Source: Gemmatimonadota bacterium
GTDB lineage: Bacteria; Gemmatimonadota; Gemmatimonadetes; Longimicrobiales; Gaopeijiaceae
DNA: 64,000 nt
Assembly (NCBI GenBank): GCA_022822325.1
Contig: JAJEBW010000008.1
Coordinates: forward strand, 1-64,000
Direction of reading: 5' to 3'
The notes under the pieces were generated by a model. That model did not search any database, was not told the origin of the DNA, and worked only from the letters and a program-made list of their open reading frames with translations. Of this stretch, positions 46,431 to 56,553 are shown piece by piece. A program made the translations under genes and the position numbers. Numbering within the stretch: the stretch's first letter is position 1; each line of letters begins with the position of its first letter.

Positions 46431-49400
46431 TCATCTCTCCCAGGACCCGGTCATCTCCCCCAGGACCCGGTCCAGCGTCCGCACAAGCAGCGACGCGTCT
46501 TCCTTCCCGAAGACCAGGGGCGGCTTGATCTTGATCACATTGCGGCCGGGACCGTCGGCGCTGAGCAGAACGCCCAACTGGCGCGCGCGATTGACAAGGT
46601 GGTTGCACGCCCGGGGGAAGGGTTCGCGGGATTCGCGGTCGTGCACAAGCTCGATTCCCAGGAAGAGGCCGCGGCCTCGCACGTCGCCGATGACGGGGTG
46701 ACGCCGGGCCAGCTCGCGCAGGCTCTTCAGGAGGACGTTGCCGACGCGCCGGGCGCGTTCCTGGAGTTTCCGCTCGCGGATCTCGGCCAGGACCGCCCGG
46801 GCCGCCGCGCAGGAGACCGGGTTGCCGCCGAAGGTGCTGAAGTACTCCATTCCATTGGCGAAGGAGTCGGCGATGGCGCGGGTGGTCACGACCGCGGCGA
46901 CGGGGTGGCCATTCCCCATCGGCTTGCCCAGGGTGACGATGTCCGGGACAACGTCCTGCAGCTCGAATCCCCAGAAGGCGTCGCCCACTCGCCCGAATCC
47001 GACCTGGACCTCGTCGGCGATGCAGACCCCGCCCCCCTCGCGGATGTGCCGGAAGGCCGCGGCCAGGTAGCCGGGAGGCGGCTCGATCTGGCCGCCGCAG
47101 CTCAGAATCGGCTCCACGATGAAGGCGGCGACGCCCGGACCGCCCGGTCGGTTCAGTCCGGCCGCCGCCCGCGCCACCTCGTCGGCGTAGAGACGGCCCA
47201 TCGTCCCCCCCCGTCCCCCCCCCTCGCGGCCACCGTCCCCGCCCCCCCGGTGCTTCCCCCGGTACGGGTCCGGCATCGCCGCCACCGCCACCCCCGGCCC
47301 CACCCCCCGTCCCCCCGGTCCGTCGAACTTGTACTGGCTGACCTCGACCAGCCCGGTGGTGTTGCCATGATATCCGCCCTTCACGCACACCACCCCTTCG
47401 CGCCCGGTATGGCAACGCGCCATGCGCAAGGCAAGTTCGTTGGCCTCGCTGCCGGAACAAACCAGAAAAACGACCTCGAGCGGATCGGATGCCGGCGGAC
47501 CGTTCCCGATTGCATCGACATTCGCCGGGACGGGCGGGGCCGGAGTGGGAAAGTGCGCAAGCAGCTCGTCGGCCAGCGCCACAATCTCTTCATGCAGGTA
47601 GCGGGTGTTGGTGTTGAGGATCCGGGATTGGCGCGCAATCGCCTCCGCAACGCGCGCGTTGCCATGACCTACATGCGGAACGTTGTTGACGGTGTCCAGG
47701 TAGCCGCGGCCGGCGTCGTCATGGAGCCAGGCGCCATGACCGCGCACAATGTGCAGGGGATCGCGGTACGAAAGGCTCAGCGACGGCCCCATCCGCACGC
47801 TCCGGCGCCGGGCAAGCTTGGCCTTGCGGGCCCGGGGGCGATCGGCGGGATCGATGGCCGTCGCGGTCGCGGGATCGAGCCCGGAGAGCGGCGCGGGATC
47901 GGGAAGCACCGCCTCCCAGACCGAGCGCAGCCGCTCGAGCGCCACGCCGGGAAAGTTGGCGGGGGAAGGGCTGGCGGAATCGGTCGAAGCGGAGTCGCGA
48001 TCGGGGGAACTCCCGGCCGACGCGGGGACTTTGGCGGCTGCGGCGCCCACCGCCCCATCGTCGTCGAGGGCGCCCAGCGCGATGACCTGCAGGTGCAGGT
48101 GCGGTGGCCAACCCCCATTGACCGACGCGTCGCCGAGCCACCCGATCACCTGGCCGGGGCGAACCGGCTGTCCCGGCGCGAGATGGCGCAGAGTGGCCCG
48201 GTCGAGATGGCCGTACAGCGTGTGGAAGACGGCGGCGGTCCTGGGGCGGGAAGTTGCCGCGGAGTCCGAAGCGCTGGTTGTGCCGGCAGCGCTGGCCGGA
48301 CGGGAAGAATCCGCCGGGTGGGACGGGTCGGTCGAATCCGTCGAATCCATTGGGCCGGAAGGGTCCGCCGGACCGGCGAGGGCGCCCGCCGGCCTGCCTT
48401 CGGGGGACGGCTTCGCGGGCTCCGCGCGGTGCCGCAGGATCACCGTGGGTCCGTAGTCGCGCGGCAGATCGTTGTCCGCCACCGCGGCCACCTCGCCCGC
48501 GAGCGGCGCCAGAACCGGGGTCCCGGCCGGCGCGAAGAGATCGAGCCCCAGGTGAATCGTGCGCGCCTCCTCGCCATCGTTCCCCTCCTCGCGGAACCCG
48601 GGCGCATCGTAGAGCAGCCGCGCCTCGCCCCACCGCCCCACCCCGACCGTCGCTCCCGCGGCGGCCATGCGCGCCTCGACCCACCGGGCCAGCGTCGTCG
48701 CCGCCCCGGCGTCCCCCGGCCCCGCGCCCACCCCCCGATCCTGCGCGCTCCGTCCGCCCGCGCCCGCGATCGCCGTCCTCGCTTCCTCCCCCTCCGCAGG
48801 CCAGGGCAGATCCGGATTCTCCACCGACAGATCCACCGTCGCGGGCCGCGCCAGCAGCTCCGGCGGCATCACCGGCGACCGCTCCGGCGCGCGGCGAATC
48901 CACCGTTCGACCGCCGCCCTGGCCGGATTCGGCGTCAGACCGGCCGCCTCGCGAATGCGAAACTCCGCCAGCCTCCAGTCGGTCCCGGCGAGACGGCGAA
49001 GCAGACGCCATGCGCCCTTCTGGCTCACCGCGAGGTACTCGTTGTCCGGTTGCCGCGCCATCTCGCGGGCCTGGACGCAGACCGAGAGACAGAGCCGCAA
49101 CGCGACCAGGGGGACCACCGCGCGACACTCGGCGGCCGTCGGCGGCGCGACCGCAGCGTAGCCGCGCGCCACCGCACAGGCGGCCGCGATCGGATCGGGG
49201 AGTTCGAGCATGGCGTAGGTGGCCGCGACCGCGACCTCGGAGACCCGCCAGCCGCGCGCCGCATCGCCGAAATCGATCAGTCCGGCCAGCCGCGCCCCCC
49301 CGAGCGATGGCGTCGCGATGACGTTGTAGTCGTTGGCGTCGTTGTGGATGACGCAACGGGGAAGTTCGGACCGCACCGGACCCAGGCGGCGGAGCGCGCG

Positions 49401-50312
49401 TTCGAGGGTGGCCGCAACGAGATCGCGTCCCCGGGCGAGGTCGGGGAGATGGTCGCGGATCGTTGCGGGCGCCGTCTCCATCCGCCAGGCGAAGTCGCGG
49501 TCGAGCTCGGGGTGATCGAAGTCGGCGAGCGCCAGATTGAGTTCGGCGAGGAGGCGGCCGAGCGCGGCGAGGACCTCCATGGGACGGCGGGGCAGGGCGG
49601 CGAAGGGGACGCCCGGCACCCAGGCGACCGCGCAGGCGACGTGGGGGCGGCCCTGAAAGGGGACCGGGCCGAGAACGCGGCCTTCCGGCGCGGGATCGTG
49701 CCGGAAGGGGGGCGGGGCGGGGGTGGAGCGGGGGGAGGGGGTGGGGGGAAGGGGGGCGAGTACGCGGGGGACTTGCGCAGAAAGGGTGGCCGGTTCGAGG
49801 TGGCGCAGGAGCGAGGTCGCGAGATCCAGGACGGGGCGGCGCGAGACGGGGCTGAGCTTGAGGACAAAATCGACCCGATCGTCGCGGGGGACGCGGTTGC
49901 CGTGGGGCCCATCCTGGCCGGCGCGGCTTGCGGGGCCCTCCGCCCTGGCGTCTGTCCGTCCCTGCGCAGCCGACCCGACGGGGCGTCCGCGAATGCGGAA
50001 GTTGCGATCGAACTCCCCGGGGAGGGGGGTGGCTTCTCCCTCGATCCCAAAGCGCTCCCTGACGATCGTCGCAGCCTCCCGGGCGGCATCTTCCCGCGTG
50101 GACGGATCGCCCGGCCGGGACCCGCGCTCCCCTGCCGACCCGTCGTCCCTGGCCGCCTCCGACTCCGGTTGCCGCGACTGCCCCCGTCTATCCGGTTCCA
50201 CCGAATCCTCCTTCGATCCCGAAATCCTCCCGCGATCCCGCGTTCTCCCATCGTTCCGTCCCGCCCTCCCGGCGCCCCCGGGCCGTCCCGCCCGGCGCAA
50301 TTCGCTTGCCAT
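46431..50312 (-). CDS. Phosphotransferase-M23 peptidase-aminotransferase class III fusion
   Basis: 1293-aa protein read from ATG 50312, with three domains. An APH/homoserine-kinase-like domain (about 60-430) has the catalytic [13 protein letters not shown] loop and [12 protein letters not shown]. An M23/LytM-fold domain (about 575-745) has the [20 protein letters not shown] and PHLHLQVIA metal motifs, i.e. H, D and the HxH pair intact. A class III aminotransferase (about 840-1290) has the [17 protein letters not shown] segment, the PLP-Lys motif [12 protein letters not shown] (about 1128) and [12 protein letters not shown] Ser/Thr/Asp-rich insertion of about 35 residues interrupts the M23 part. 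Such kinase-peptidase-aminotransferase fusions are known; some relatives act on hydroxylysine or ethanolamine phosphate, but the substrate here is unknown. No signal peptide; the first 60 residues are low-complexity. Confidence 0.8.
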   Translation of the reverse strand: MASELRRAGRPGGAGRAGRNDGRTRDRGRISGSKEDSVEPDRRGQSRQPESEAARDDGSAGERGSRPGDPSTREDAAREAATIVRERFGIEGEATPLPGEFDRNFRIRGRPVGSAAQGRTDARAEGPASRAGQDGPHGNRVPRDDRVDFVLKLSPVSRRPVLDLATSLLRHLEPATLSAQVPRVLAPLPPTPSPRSTPAPPPFRHDPAPEGRVLGPVPFQGRPHVACAVAWVPGVPFAALPRRPMEVLAALGRLLAELNLALADFDHPELDRDFAWRMETAPATIRDHLPDLARGRDLVAATLERALRRLGPVRSELPRCVIHNDANDYNVIATPSLGGARLAGLIDFGDAARGWRVSEVAVAATYAMLELPDPIAAACAVARGYAAVAPPTAAECRAVVPLVALRLCLSVCVQAREMARQPDNEYLAVSQKGAWRLLRRLAGTDWRLAEFRIREAAGLTPNPARAAVERWIRRAPERSPVMPPELLARPATVDLSVENPDLPWPAEGEEARTAIAGAGGRSAQDRGVGAGPGDAGAATTLARWVEARMAAAGATVGVGRWGEARLLYDAPGFREEGNDGEEARTIHLGLDLFAPAGTPVLAPLAGEVAAVADNDLPRDYGPTVILRHRAEPAKPSPEGRPAGALAGPADPSGPMDSTDSTDPSHPADSSRPASAAGTTSASDSAATSRPRTAAVFHTLYGHLDRATLRHLAPGQPVRPGQVIGWLGDASVNGGWPPHLHLQVIALGALDDDGAVGAAAAKVPASAGSSPDRDSASTDSASPSPANFPGVALERLRSVWEAVLPDPAPLSGLDPATATAIDPADRPRARKAKLARRRSVRMGPSLSLSYRDPLHIVRGHGAWLHDDAGRGYLDTVNNVPHVGHGNARVAEAIARQSRILNTNTRYLHEEIVALADELLAHFPTPAPPVPANVDAIGNGPPASDPLEVVFLVCSGSEANELALRMARCHTGREGVVCVKGGYHGNTTGLVEVSQYKFDGPGGRGVGPGVAVAAMPDPYRGKHRGGGDGGREGGGRGGTMGRLYADEVARAAAGLNRPGGPGVAAFIVEPILSCGGQIEPPPGYLAAAFRHIREGGGVCIADEVQVGFGRVGDAFWGFELQDVVPDIVTLGKPMGNGHPVAAVVTTRAIADSFANGMEYFSTFGGNPVSCAAARAVLAEIRERKLQERARRVGNVLLKSLRELARRHPVIGDVRGRGLFLGIELVHDRESREPFPRACNHLVNRARQLGVLLSADGPGRNVIKIKPPLVFGKEDASLLVRTLDRVLGEMTGSWER

Positions 50313-50338
50313 CCGCCGGAGGGGCCGCCGCTCCAAAC

Positions 50339-50368
50339 TTGCCGCGCCACGCTTTCCCTTGCTAGAAT
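50339..50368 (+). promoter_or_regulatory. Promoter for the DUF1592-DUF1552-ankyrin operon
   Basis: TTGCCG (50339-50344), 18-nt spacer, TAGAAT (50363-50368), 38 nt before the ATG at 50407. It lies between the divergent fusion gene and the DUF1592 gene. Confidence 0.5.
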
Positions 50369-50406
50369 GGTTCGCAAGCGGTGATCCCCCTTCGGAGCCG
50401 ATTTGC

Positions 50407-52962
50407 ATGAAAACATTTGGTCCCCTCTTCCTGGCGCTGGGCGGCCTGGTCCTGGCGGGCGCGTCGCTGGACGGACCCGCCGCCGAAACCCCGAGCCCCT
50501 CGAATCCGTATGCCGGCGCCGTTTGGGATCTGGGCGCATCTCCGGCTGCGCTGCGAACGGCCGCGCTCATCCGGCCCGGTTCCCCCGATCCGGATCGCGC
50601 CGGCGCGTTCGATTCCTCCACCGAGACGCCGGACCCCTCCACCGAGACGCTGGTCGTCGAGCGGTTCTGCGTTCGCTGCCACAACGAGCGCCGCCTGAAC
50701 GGCAATCTCTCGCTCGAGGAATTCGTGGTGGAGGAGGCCGACCGGAGCGCCGAGATCGCCGAGCGGATGGTGCGAAAGTTGCGTGCGGGGATGATGCCGC
50801 CCCCCGGTGCGCGCCGTCCCGAGGGCGACACCCTGGCCACCCTGGTGGAGCGGATCGAAGAGGTTCTCGACGACGCGGCCGCCACCGAGCCCAATCCGGG
50901 CAGCCGCACCTTCCAGCGCCTGAACCGGGCCGAATACGAGCGCGCGATCCACGACCTGCTGGGGCTGGAGGTCGATGCGGGGGACTGGCTTCCCCTTGAC
51001 CAGATGAGCGCCAACTTCGACAACATCGCCGATGTGCAGGCGCTCTCGCCGACGCTGGTGGAATCGTATCTGAATGCGGCGGCCGAGATCAGCAGGTGGG
51101 CGGTGGGCGACCGGAACGCCCCCGCGGTGGACCGCTCCTACAAGGTGTCCGACTACATATCGCAGCATCCGTGGGACCGGGTCGAGGGCGCGCCGTACGG
51201 GACGCGGGGGGGCGTGGTCGTGAACCACATCTTCCCGGCCGACGGCGAGTACGTCTTCCAGCTCGGCTTCTCCTCGGGGGCGAACTCGCGCTTCGACGAC
51301 ATCGACGTCTCGATCGACGGCCAGCGGGTTGCGCTCCTGCACCACGCCCGCACCGGCGCGGGGGCCGACGGGCGCGGCGCGGCCCCGATCCAGACCGACC
51401 CGATCTTCGTGCGGGCGGGCCAGCGGCGCGTGTCGGCGGCCTTCGTCCGTCCCTTCGACGGCCCCTACGAGGATCTGATCCGTCCCCACGACTGGTCGAT
51501 GGCGGGCGGGGGATCGGGGGGAGGGGGAATCACCACCCTGCCGCACCTGCGCGACCTCGCGATCGGCGGGCCCCGCAATCCCTCCGGCGTCTCCGAGAAC
51601 GCGACCCGCCGCCGCATCTTCCTCTGCCGCCCCACCGCGGCCGCCGAAGAGCGACCCTGCGCGCGCCGCATCCTCGAGGCGCTGGCCACGAAGGCCTACC
51701 GCCGCCCCGCCGCCGCCCCCGACATCGACGGCCTCATGGCATTCTACGAAGAGGGCGCCGCGCTGGACGGCTTCGAGACCGGCATCCGCATGGCGCTGGA
51801 GGCGCTGCTGGCGAGCCCGCGCTTCGTCTTCCGCACCGAAAGGGCCCCCGCCGAGCTGGCGCCGGGCGAGGTCTTTCCCGTGTCGAGCCTCGATCTCGCC
51901 TCGCGGCTCTCCTTCTTCCTCTGGGGCGCTCCCCCCGACGACCAACTCCTGCGCGCCGCCGCCGCCGACGATCTTCGGCGCGTCGAGGGGCTGGAGCGCG
52001 AGGCCCGCCGCATGCTCGCCGATCCCCGTTCCGCCGCCCTCGGCGCGCGCTTCGCGGGGCAGTGGCTGCGCCTTCAGGATCTCTACAAGGTCCACCCGGA
52101 TCCGAACTTCTTCCCCAACTTCGACGACAACCTGGCCGACGCGATGCGGCTGGAAACCGAGACCTTCTTCAACCACCTCGTCGCCGAAGACCGCAGCATC
52201 CTCGATCTCTTCCGCGCCGACTACACCTTCGCCAACGAGCGGCTGGCGGTCCACTACGGCTTCCCCCCGGTCGCCGGGCCGCACTTCCGCCAGGTCGCCT
52301 ATCCGGACGAGCGCCGCGTCGGCCTCCTCGGGCATGGTTCGATTCTGGTCCTCACCTCGCTGGCCAACCGCACCTCGCCGGTATTGCGCGGAAAGTGGGT
52401 GATGGAGGTGCTGCTCGGCACCCCGCCTCCCCCGCCTCCCCCCGGAATTCCCGACCTCGAAGAGACCGAGTCCTCGCTCGACGGCCGCATGCTCACCACC
52501 CGCGAACGGATGGAGATCCATCGCGACAATCCGCAGTGCCGCTCCTGCCACCTCTTCATGGACCCGATCGGACTGGCGCTCGACAACTTCGACGTGACCG
52601 GCAAGTGGCGCTCCCTCGAAAACGGCGTTCCCCTCGACACCCGCGGCGACTTCTACGACGGCACCCCGGTCCAGACCCCCTCCGAGCTCGCCGCCGTCCT
52701 CCTCAAGCGTCCCCTTCCCCTGGTGCGGACCTTCACCGAAAACCTGATGGCCTACGCGCTGGGACGCCGCGTCGAGCACTTCGACCAGCCGACCGTGCGC
52801 GAGATCGCGCGCCGCGCCGAAGCCGACGACTACAGCATCTCCGCGCTCATCCTCGGAGTCGTCGCCAGCGACGCCTTCCGCTACCGCAAAGCCGCGGCCG
52901 TCTCCGCCCAGGACGGAGCCGAGAGCGCCGACCCGGAATCCACCTCCCGACCCGGAGCCTGA
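50407..52962 (+). CDS. DUF1592-family cytochrome-containing protein (DUF1587/1592/1588/1585)
   Basis: 851 aa, with a signal peptide (FGPLFLALGGLVLAGASL) and then a heme-binding CVRCH (C88-C91-H92), the DUF1587-like region (TFQRLNRAEYERAIHDLLGLEVD), a carbohydrate-binding-like domain (around 250-360, GEYVFQLGFSSGANSRFDDIDVSIDGQRV), DUF1592 (RRILEALATKAYRRPA), and DUF1588/DUF1585 at the end (CRSCHLFMDPIGLALDNFDVTGKWR, another CxxCH). This is the planctomycete-style multi-DUF protein; function unknown, exported, probably redox. Next gene follows after 5 nt. Confidence 0.88.
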   Translation: MKTFGPLFLALGGLVLAGASLDGPAAETPSPSNPYAGAVWDLGASPAALRTAALIRPGSPDPDRAGAFDSSTETPDPSTETLVVERFCVRCHNERRLNGNLSLEEFVVEEADRSAEIAERMVRKLRAGMMPPPGARRPEGDTLATLVERIEEVLDDAAATEPNPGSRTFQRLNRAEYERAIHDLLGLEVDAGDWLPLDQMSANFDNIADVQALSPTLVESYLNAAAEISRWAVGDRNAPAVDRSYKVSDYISQHPWDRVEGAPYGTRGGVVVNHIFPADGEYVFQLGFSSGANSRFDDIDVSIDGQRVALLHHARTGAGADGRGAAPIQTDPIFVRAGQRRVSAAFVRPFDGPYEDLIRPHDWSMAGGGSGGGGITTLPHLRDLAIGGPRNPSGVSENATRRRIFLCRPTAAAEERPCARRILEALATKAYRRPAAAPDIDGLMAFYEEGAALDGFETGIRMALEALLASPRFVFRTERAPAELAPGEVFPVSSLDLASRLSFFLWGAPPDDQLLRAAAADDLRRVEGLEREARRMLADPRSAALGARFAGQWLRLQDLYKVHPDPNFFPNFDDNLADAMRLETETFFNHLVAEDRSILDLFRADYTFANERLAVHYGFPPVAGPHFRQVAYPDERRVGLLGHGSILVLTSLANRTSPVLRGKWVMEVLLGTPPPPPPPGIPDLEETESSLDGRMLTTRERMEIHRDNPQCRSCHLFMDPIGLALDNFDVTGKWRSLENGVPLDTRGDFYDGTPVQTPSELAAVLLKRPLPLVRTFTENLMAYALGRRVEHFDQPTVREIARRAEADDYSISALILGVVASDAFRYRKAAAVSAQDGAESADPESTSRPGA

Positions 52963-52967
52963 ACGAC

Positions 52968-54380
52968 ATGCACTTCATCACCGGCCGCCACATCGAACGC
53001 CGCGCCTTCCTGCGCGGACTGGGCGCTTCGACCGCTCTCCCCCTCCTCGACGCCATGTTCCCCGCCGGCCGCCTCGCCGCCCGCGTCCGCCCCGACGAGG
53101 GCCCCACGCGGCTGATCTGCATCGAAGAGGTGCACGGCCTGGCCGGTTGCAACGAATGGGGGGCCACGCAGCACCTCTACGCGCCCGCCACCACCGGCAG
53201 GGACTTCGAGATCCTGCCCGAAAGCGCGCTCGCCTCGCTGCGCCCCTTCCAGGACCAACTCACGATCGTCTCGAACACCGACTGCCGGATGGCCGAGGCC
53301 TTCACCACGCCGGAGATCGGGGGCGACCACTTCCGCTCCAGCGCGGTCTTCCTCACCCAGGCGCACCCCAAGCAGACCCAGGGATCGGACATCTTCGTCG
53401 GCACCTCCCTCGACCAGCTCTACGCGCAGCGCTTCGGACAGGACACCCCGCTCCCCTCCATGCAGTTCTGCATCGAGAATCTCGACCAGGCCGGGGGCTG
53501 CACCTACAACTACTCCTGCGCCTACACCGACACGATCAGCTGGGCCTCGCCGAACGAGCCGCTGCCGATGATCCGCGACCCGCGCGTCGCCTTCGACATG
53601 CTCTTCGGGGCGGGGGGAACGCCGGAGGAACGGGCCGCGCGGAGGGCTTCGCGCCGAAGCATCCTCGACTGGATGACCGGCGAGATCGCGGCGCTGAAGC
53701 GCGAGCTGGGGGCCTTCGACCGGCTGCGCATGGACCGCTACCTGGAGAACGTGCGCGAGATCGAACGCCGCATCGAGGCGATCGAGACCCGCAACGCCGG
53801 CGGCGAGGAGCGCGAACTGCCCGAGGCCCCGGCCGGCGTCCCCGACTCCTTCTCCGAGCACATGCGGCTGATGTTCGACCTCCAGGTGCTGGCGTTGGAG
53901 ACCAACATGACGCGCATCATCTCCTTCAAGACCGGCCGCGACGCCGACAACCGCGTCTTCCCCGAGAGCGGATCGAGCCGCCCCTTCCACCCCGCCTCGC
54001 ACCACGGCGGCCGCGAGGAGGCGGTCCTGGAGTTCAACAAGATCTGCCAGTACCGCGTGGGACAGCTTCCCTACTTCCTCGAGAAGTTGCGGAACACGAT
54101 GGACGGCGACGGCAGCCTCCTCGACAAATCCATGGTCATGTGGGGCTCGCCGATGGCCGACGCCAACCTGCACAACCACCGCCGCTGCCCGCTCATCCTG
54201 CTGGGCGGCGCCGACGGACTCCTGGAGGGAGGGCTGCACCTGAAGGCCCCCGACGCCACGCCGATGGCCAACGCCATGCTCTGGGCGCTGAATGGGATGG
54301 GGATGGAGATGACGAGCTTCGGCGACAGCAACGGCGAGTTCTCGCTCGTCTCCGGATCGGCCCCGGCCACGGAGGGGTGA
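52968..54380 (+). CDS. DUF1552 domain-containing exported protein
   Basis: 470 aa. N-terminus HIERRAFLRGLGASTALPLLDAMFP is a Tat-like twin-Arg leader. The remainder is DUF1552: RPFQDQLTIVSNTDCRMAE, the GGDHFRSSAVFLT segment, SLDQLYAQRFG, and MVMWGSPMADANLHNHRRCPLILLGG near the end. Usually found beside DUF1592 proteins, as here; the pair probably forms one exported system. Function unknown. It begins 5 nt after the DUF1592 gene. Confidence 0.9.
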   Translation: MHFITGRHIERRAFLRGLGASTALPLLDAMFPAGRLAARVRPDEGPTRLICIEEVHGLAGCNEWGATQHLYAPATTGRDFEILPESALASLRPFQDQLTIVSNTDCRMAEAFTTPEIGGDHFRSSAVFLTQAHPKQTQGSDIFVGTSLDQLYAQRFGQDTPLPSMQFCIENLDQAGGCTYNYSCAYTDTISWASPNEPLPMIRDPRVAFDMLFGAGGTPEERAARRASRRSILDWMTGEIAALKRELGAFDRLRMDRYLENVREIERRIEAIETRNAGGEERELPEAPAGVPDSFSEHMRLMFDLQVLALETNMTRIISFKTGRDADNRVFPESGSSRPFHPASHHGGREEAVLEFNKICQYRVGQLPYFLEKLRNTMDGDGSLLDKSMVMWGSPMADANLHNHRRCPLILLGGADGLLEGGLHLKAPDATPMANAMLWALNGMGMEMTSFGDSNGEFSLVSGSAPATEG

Positions 54381-54385
54381 CCGCC

Positions 54386-56410
54386 ATGACGGCACGGAGA
54401 GATCGCCGGAACGTGCGTTCCGAAGCGAAGGCAAGACGAAATCGCGCGGCGCGGGCGGCGGCCGCCGTCTGGGCGGCGGCGTTCGCGCTCGTCGCGGCCA
54501 CCCTTCCGCACACCGACTCCCCCGTCGCCGACGCGGCCATGGCCGGAGACCGGGGCGCCGTGCGGGAGCTCCTGGCCGGCGGCGCCGACGTCAACGCGGC
54601 CCAGGGCGACGGCATGACCGCGCTGCACTGGGCGGCCGAGCGCGGCGACGCGGAGTTGGCCGGGATGCTCCTCTACGCGGGGGCCGCGCTGGAGCCGGTC
54701 ACGCGGATCGGGGGCTACACGCCGCTGCACGTCGCGGCCCGAACCGGCAGCGAGGCCGTCGCGCGCAGGCTCCTGGAGGCCGGGGCCGACGCGAAGCGGG
54801 CCGCGAGCGGAAGCGGGGCCACCGCGCTCCACCTGGCGGCCGCGGCGGGGTCGGGGGGGCTGGTGGCCGCCTTGCTGGCGAAGGGCGCCGACCCCGATGC
54901 CCGCGACGCCGTCTGGGAGCAGACCCCGCTGATCTTCGCGGCCTCGATGAACCGCGCCGGATCGATTCGCGCGCTCCTGGCCGCCGGCGCCGACCCCGAT
55001 CTGACGAGCAAGGTCGAGGATCTGGCCACCCTTTCGGAGCTGGACCGGCTGGCCGGCCGCCGCCGCACCGAGGCGGTCGAGGCGCTCACCGGGGGGCGCT
55101 CCCGCGCGCCGACGCCGTCGGAGTTTCAGACCGCGGTGCGGGCCTCGAGGGATGTGTACCGCGAGGGCCTCCCCGAGGACGACGAAGACGACGACGACCG
55201 TCCCCGCCGGGTGGCCGCGAAGGGCGGGCTCACCGCTCTCCTGCACGCCGTCCGCCAGGGCCACCGCGAGGCCGCCCTCGCGCTTCTGGATGGCGGCGCC
55301 GACATCGACCGCGTCTCGGCCAGCGACGGAACCAGTCCCCTGCTCATGGCCACCATCAATGGCCAGTTCGACCTGGCGCTGGAGCTCGTCCGCCGCGGCG
55401 CCGACCCCAACGTCGCCTCCACCCTCAATGGCGCGACCCCGCTGTGGGCCGCGGTCAATGCGCGGTGGCAGCCCCGCACCCGCTACCCCCAGCCCCAGGA
55501 GATGGGCCTCCAGACGGCCACCTACCTGGATGCGATGGCCGCGCTCCTGCAAGCGGGCGCCGACCCCGACGCGCGGCTCACCCTTCACCCCTGGTACATG
55601 GAGTACAGCGGCTGCGGCAACCGCAACTGCGGCCTCGTCGACACCGACGGTGCCACCGCCTTCTGGCGCGCCGCCTACGCCACCGACGTCGCCGCCATGC
55701 GCCTCCTGGTCGAGCACGGCGCCAATCCCGCGATCGCCACCCGGGCGCCGCCGCCGCGCCGCCGCCTCTCCACCGACGAGCGCCTCCGCCGGCAGAACCG
55801 CACCCAGCTCGCCTCCGATTCCACCTGGTGGTCGCTGGAGGATTCCGCGCAGGCGGTGCTTCTGCAATCGGTCCGAAACGACCTCCCCGAAGATAAACAG
55901 CCCGACTTCCCCGACGAGCTTCTGGCCGAACTGGACGAAGAGGTGCGCCAGGATCTGGTCCGCGCCTCCGAGGTGGCCGATTCGCTCCGCGCCCTGGAAC
56001 CGGACGCCTCCGGCTTTCCCCCCGTCCCGGCGGGCGGGCCCGGCGTCTGGCCGATCCATGCCGCTTCCGGCGTCGGCTACGGGGAAGGATTCGCCGGCAA
56101 CGCCCACCGCCACGTCCCGGACGGCTGGCTCCCCGCCGTGCGCTACCTGGTGGAGGAGCTGGGCATGGACCTCAACGCGCGCGACCACAACGGCTACAGC
56201 GCGCTCCACCACGCCGCCGCCCGGGGCGACCACGAAACCATCATCTACCTGGTGGAGCGCGGCGCCGATGTCCGGGCGATCAGCCGGCGCGGGCAGACGG
56301 TGGCCGACCTGGCCAACGGACCGGTGCAGCGCGTCTCGCCGCTCCCCGCCACCGTGGTCCTTCTGGAGAAGCTGGGGTCGTCGAACAGTCACCGGTGCCT
56401 GACCTGCTGA
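54386..56410 (+). CDS. Exported ankyrin-repeat protein
   Basis: 674 aa. A basic N-terminus and hydrophobic stretch (about residues 22-40, AARAAAAVWAAAFALVAATL) act as signal or anchor. At least nine ankyrin-type repeats follow, e.g. DGMTALHWAAERGDAELAGMLLYAGA and GATPLWAAVNARW, and the last one HNGYSALHHAAARGDHETIIYLVERGADV. An acidic loop EDDEDDDD separates two groups (near 55170-55200). A long disordered section (residues about 440-560) lies between repeats. Starts 5 nt after the DUF1552 gene; the three are one operon, a combination also known from Acidobacteria/Planctomycetes. Confidence 0.88.
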   Translation: MTARRDRRNVRSEAKARRNRAARAAAAVWAAAFALVAATLPHTDSPVADAAMAGDRGAVRELLAGGADVNAAQGDGMTALHWAAERGDAELAGMLLYAGAALEPVTRIGGYTPLHVAARTGSEAVARRLLEAGADAKRAASGSGATALHLAAAAGSGGLVAALLAKGADPDARDAVWEQTPLIFAASMNRAGSIRALLAAGADPDLTSKVEDLATLSELDRLAGRRRTEAVEALTGGRSRAPTPSEFQTAVRASRDVYREGLPEDDEDDDDRPRRVAAKGGLTALLHAVRQGHREAALALLDGGADIDRVSASDGTSPLLMATINGQFDLALELVRRGADPNVASTLNGATPLWAAVNARWQPRTRYPQPQEMGLQTATYLDAMAALLQAGADPDARLTLHPWYMEYSGCGNRNCGLVDTDGATAFWRAAYATDVAAMRLLVEHGANPAIATRAPPPRRRLSTDERLRRQNRTQLASDSTWWSLEDSAQAVLLQSVRNDLPEDKQPDFPDELLAELDEEVRQDLVRASEVADSLRALEPDASGFPPVPAGGPGVWPIHAASGVGYGEGFAGNAHRHVPDGWLPAVRYLVEELGMDLNARDHNGYSALHHAAARGDHETIIYLVERGADVRAISRRGQTVADLANGPVQRVSPLPATVVLLEKLGSSNSHRCLTC

Positions 56411-56553
56411 GCGCGGGTCCAGGCCACCGTTCGTGCGCGGGTCCTCAACCGCGCGCCATAGATGATGTCAAAGAGCCACAACGGCACTCGCAGAGGCGGC
56501 GTCAATCCGGCGCCGCCGCAGAATCGGTCGCACCCACACCTTCAGGAGACGAC

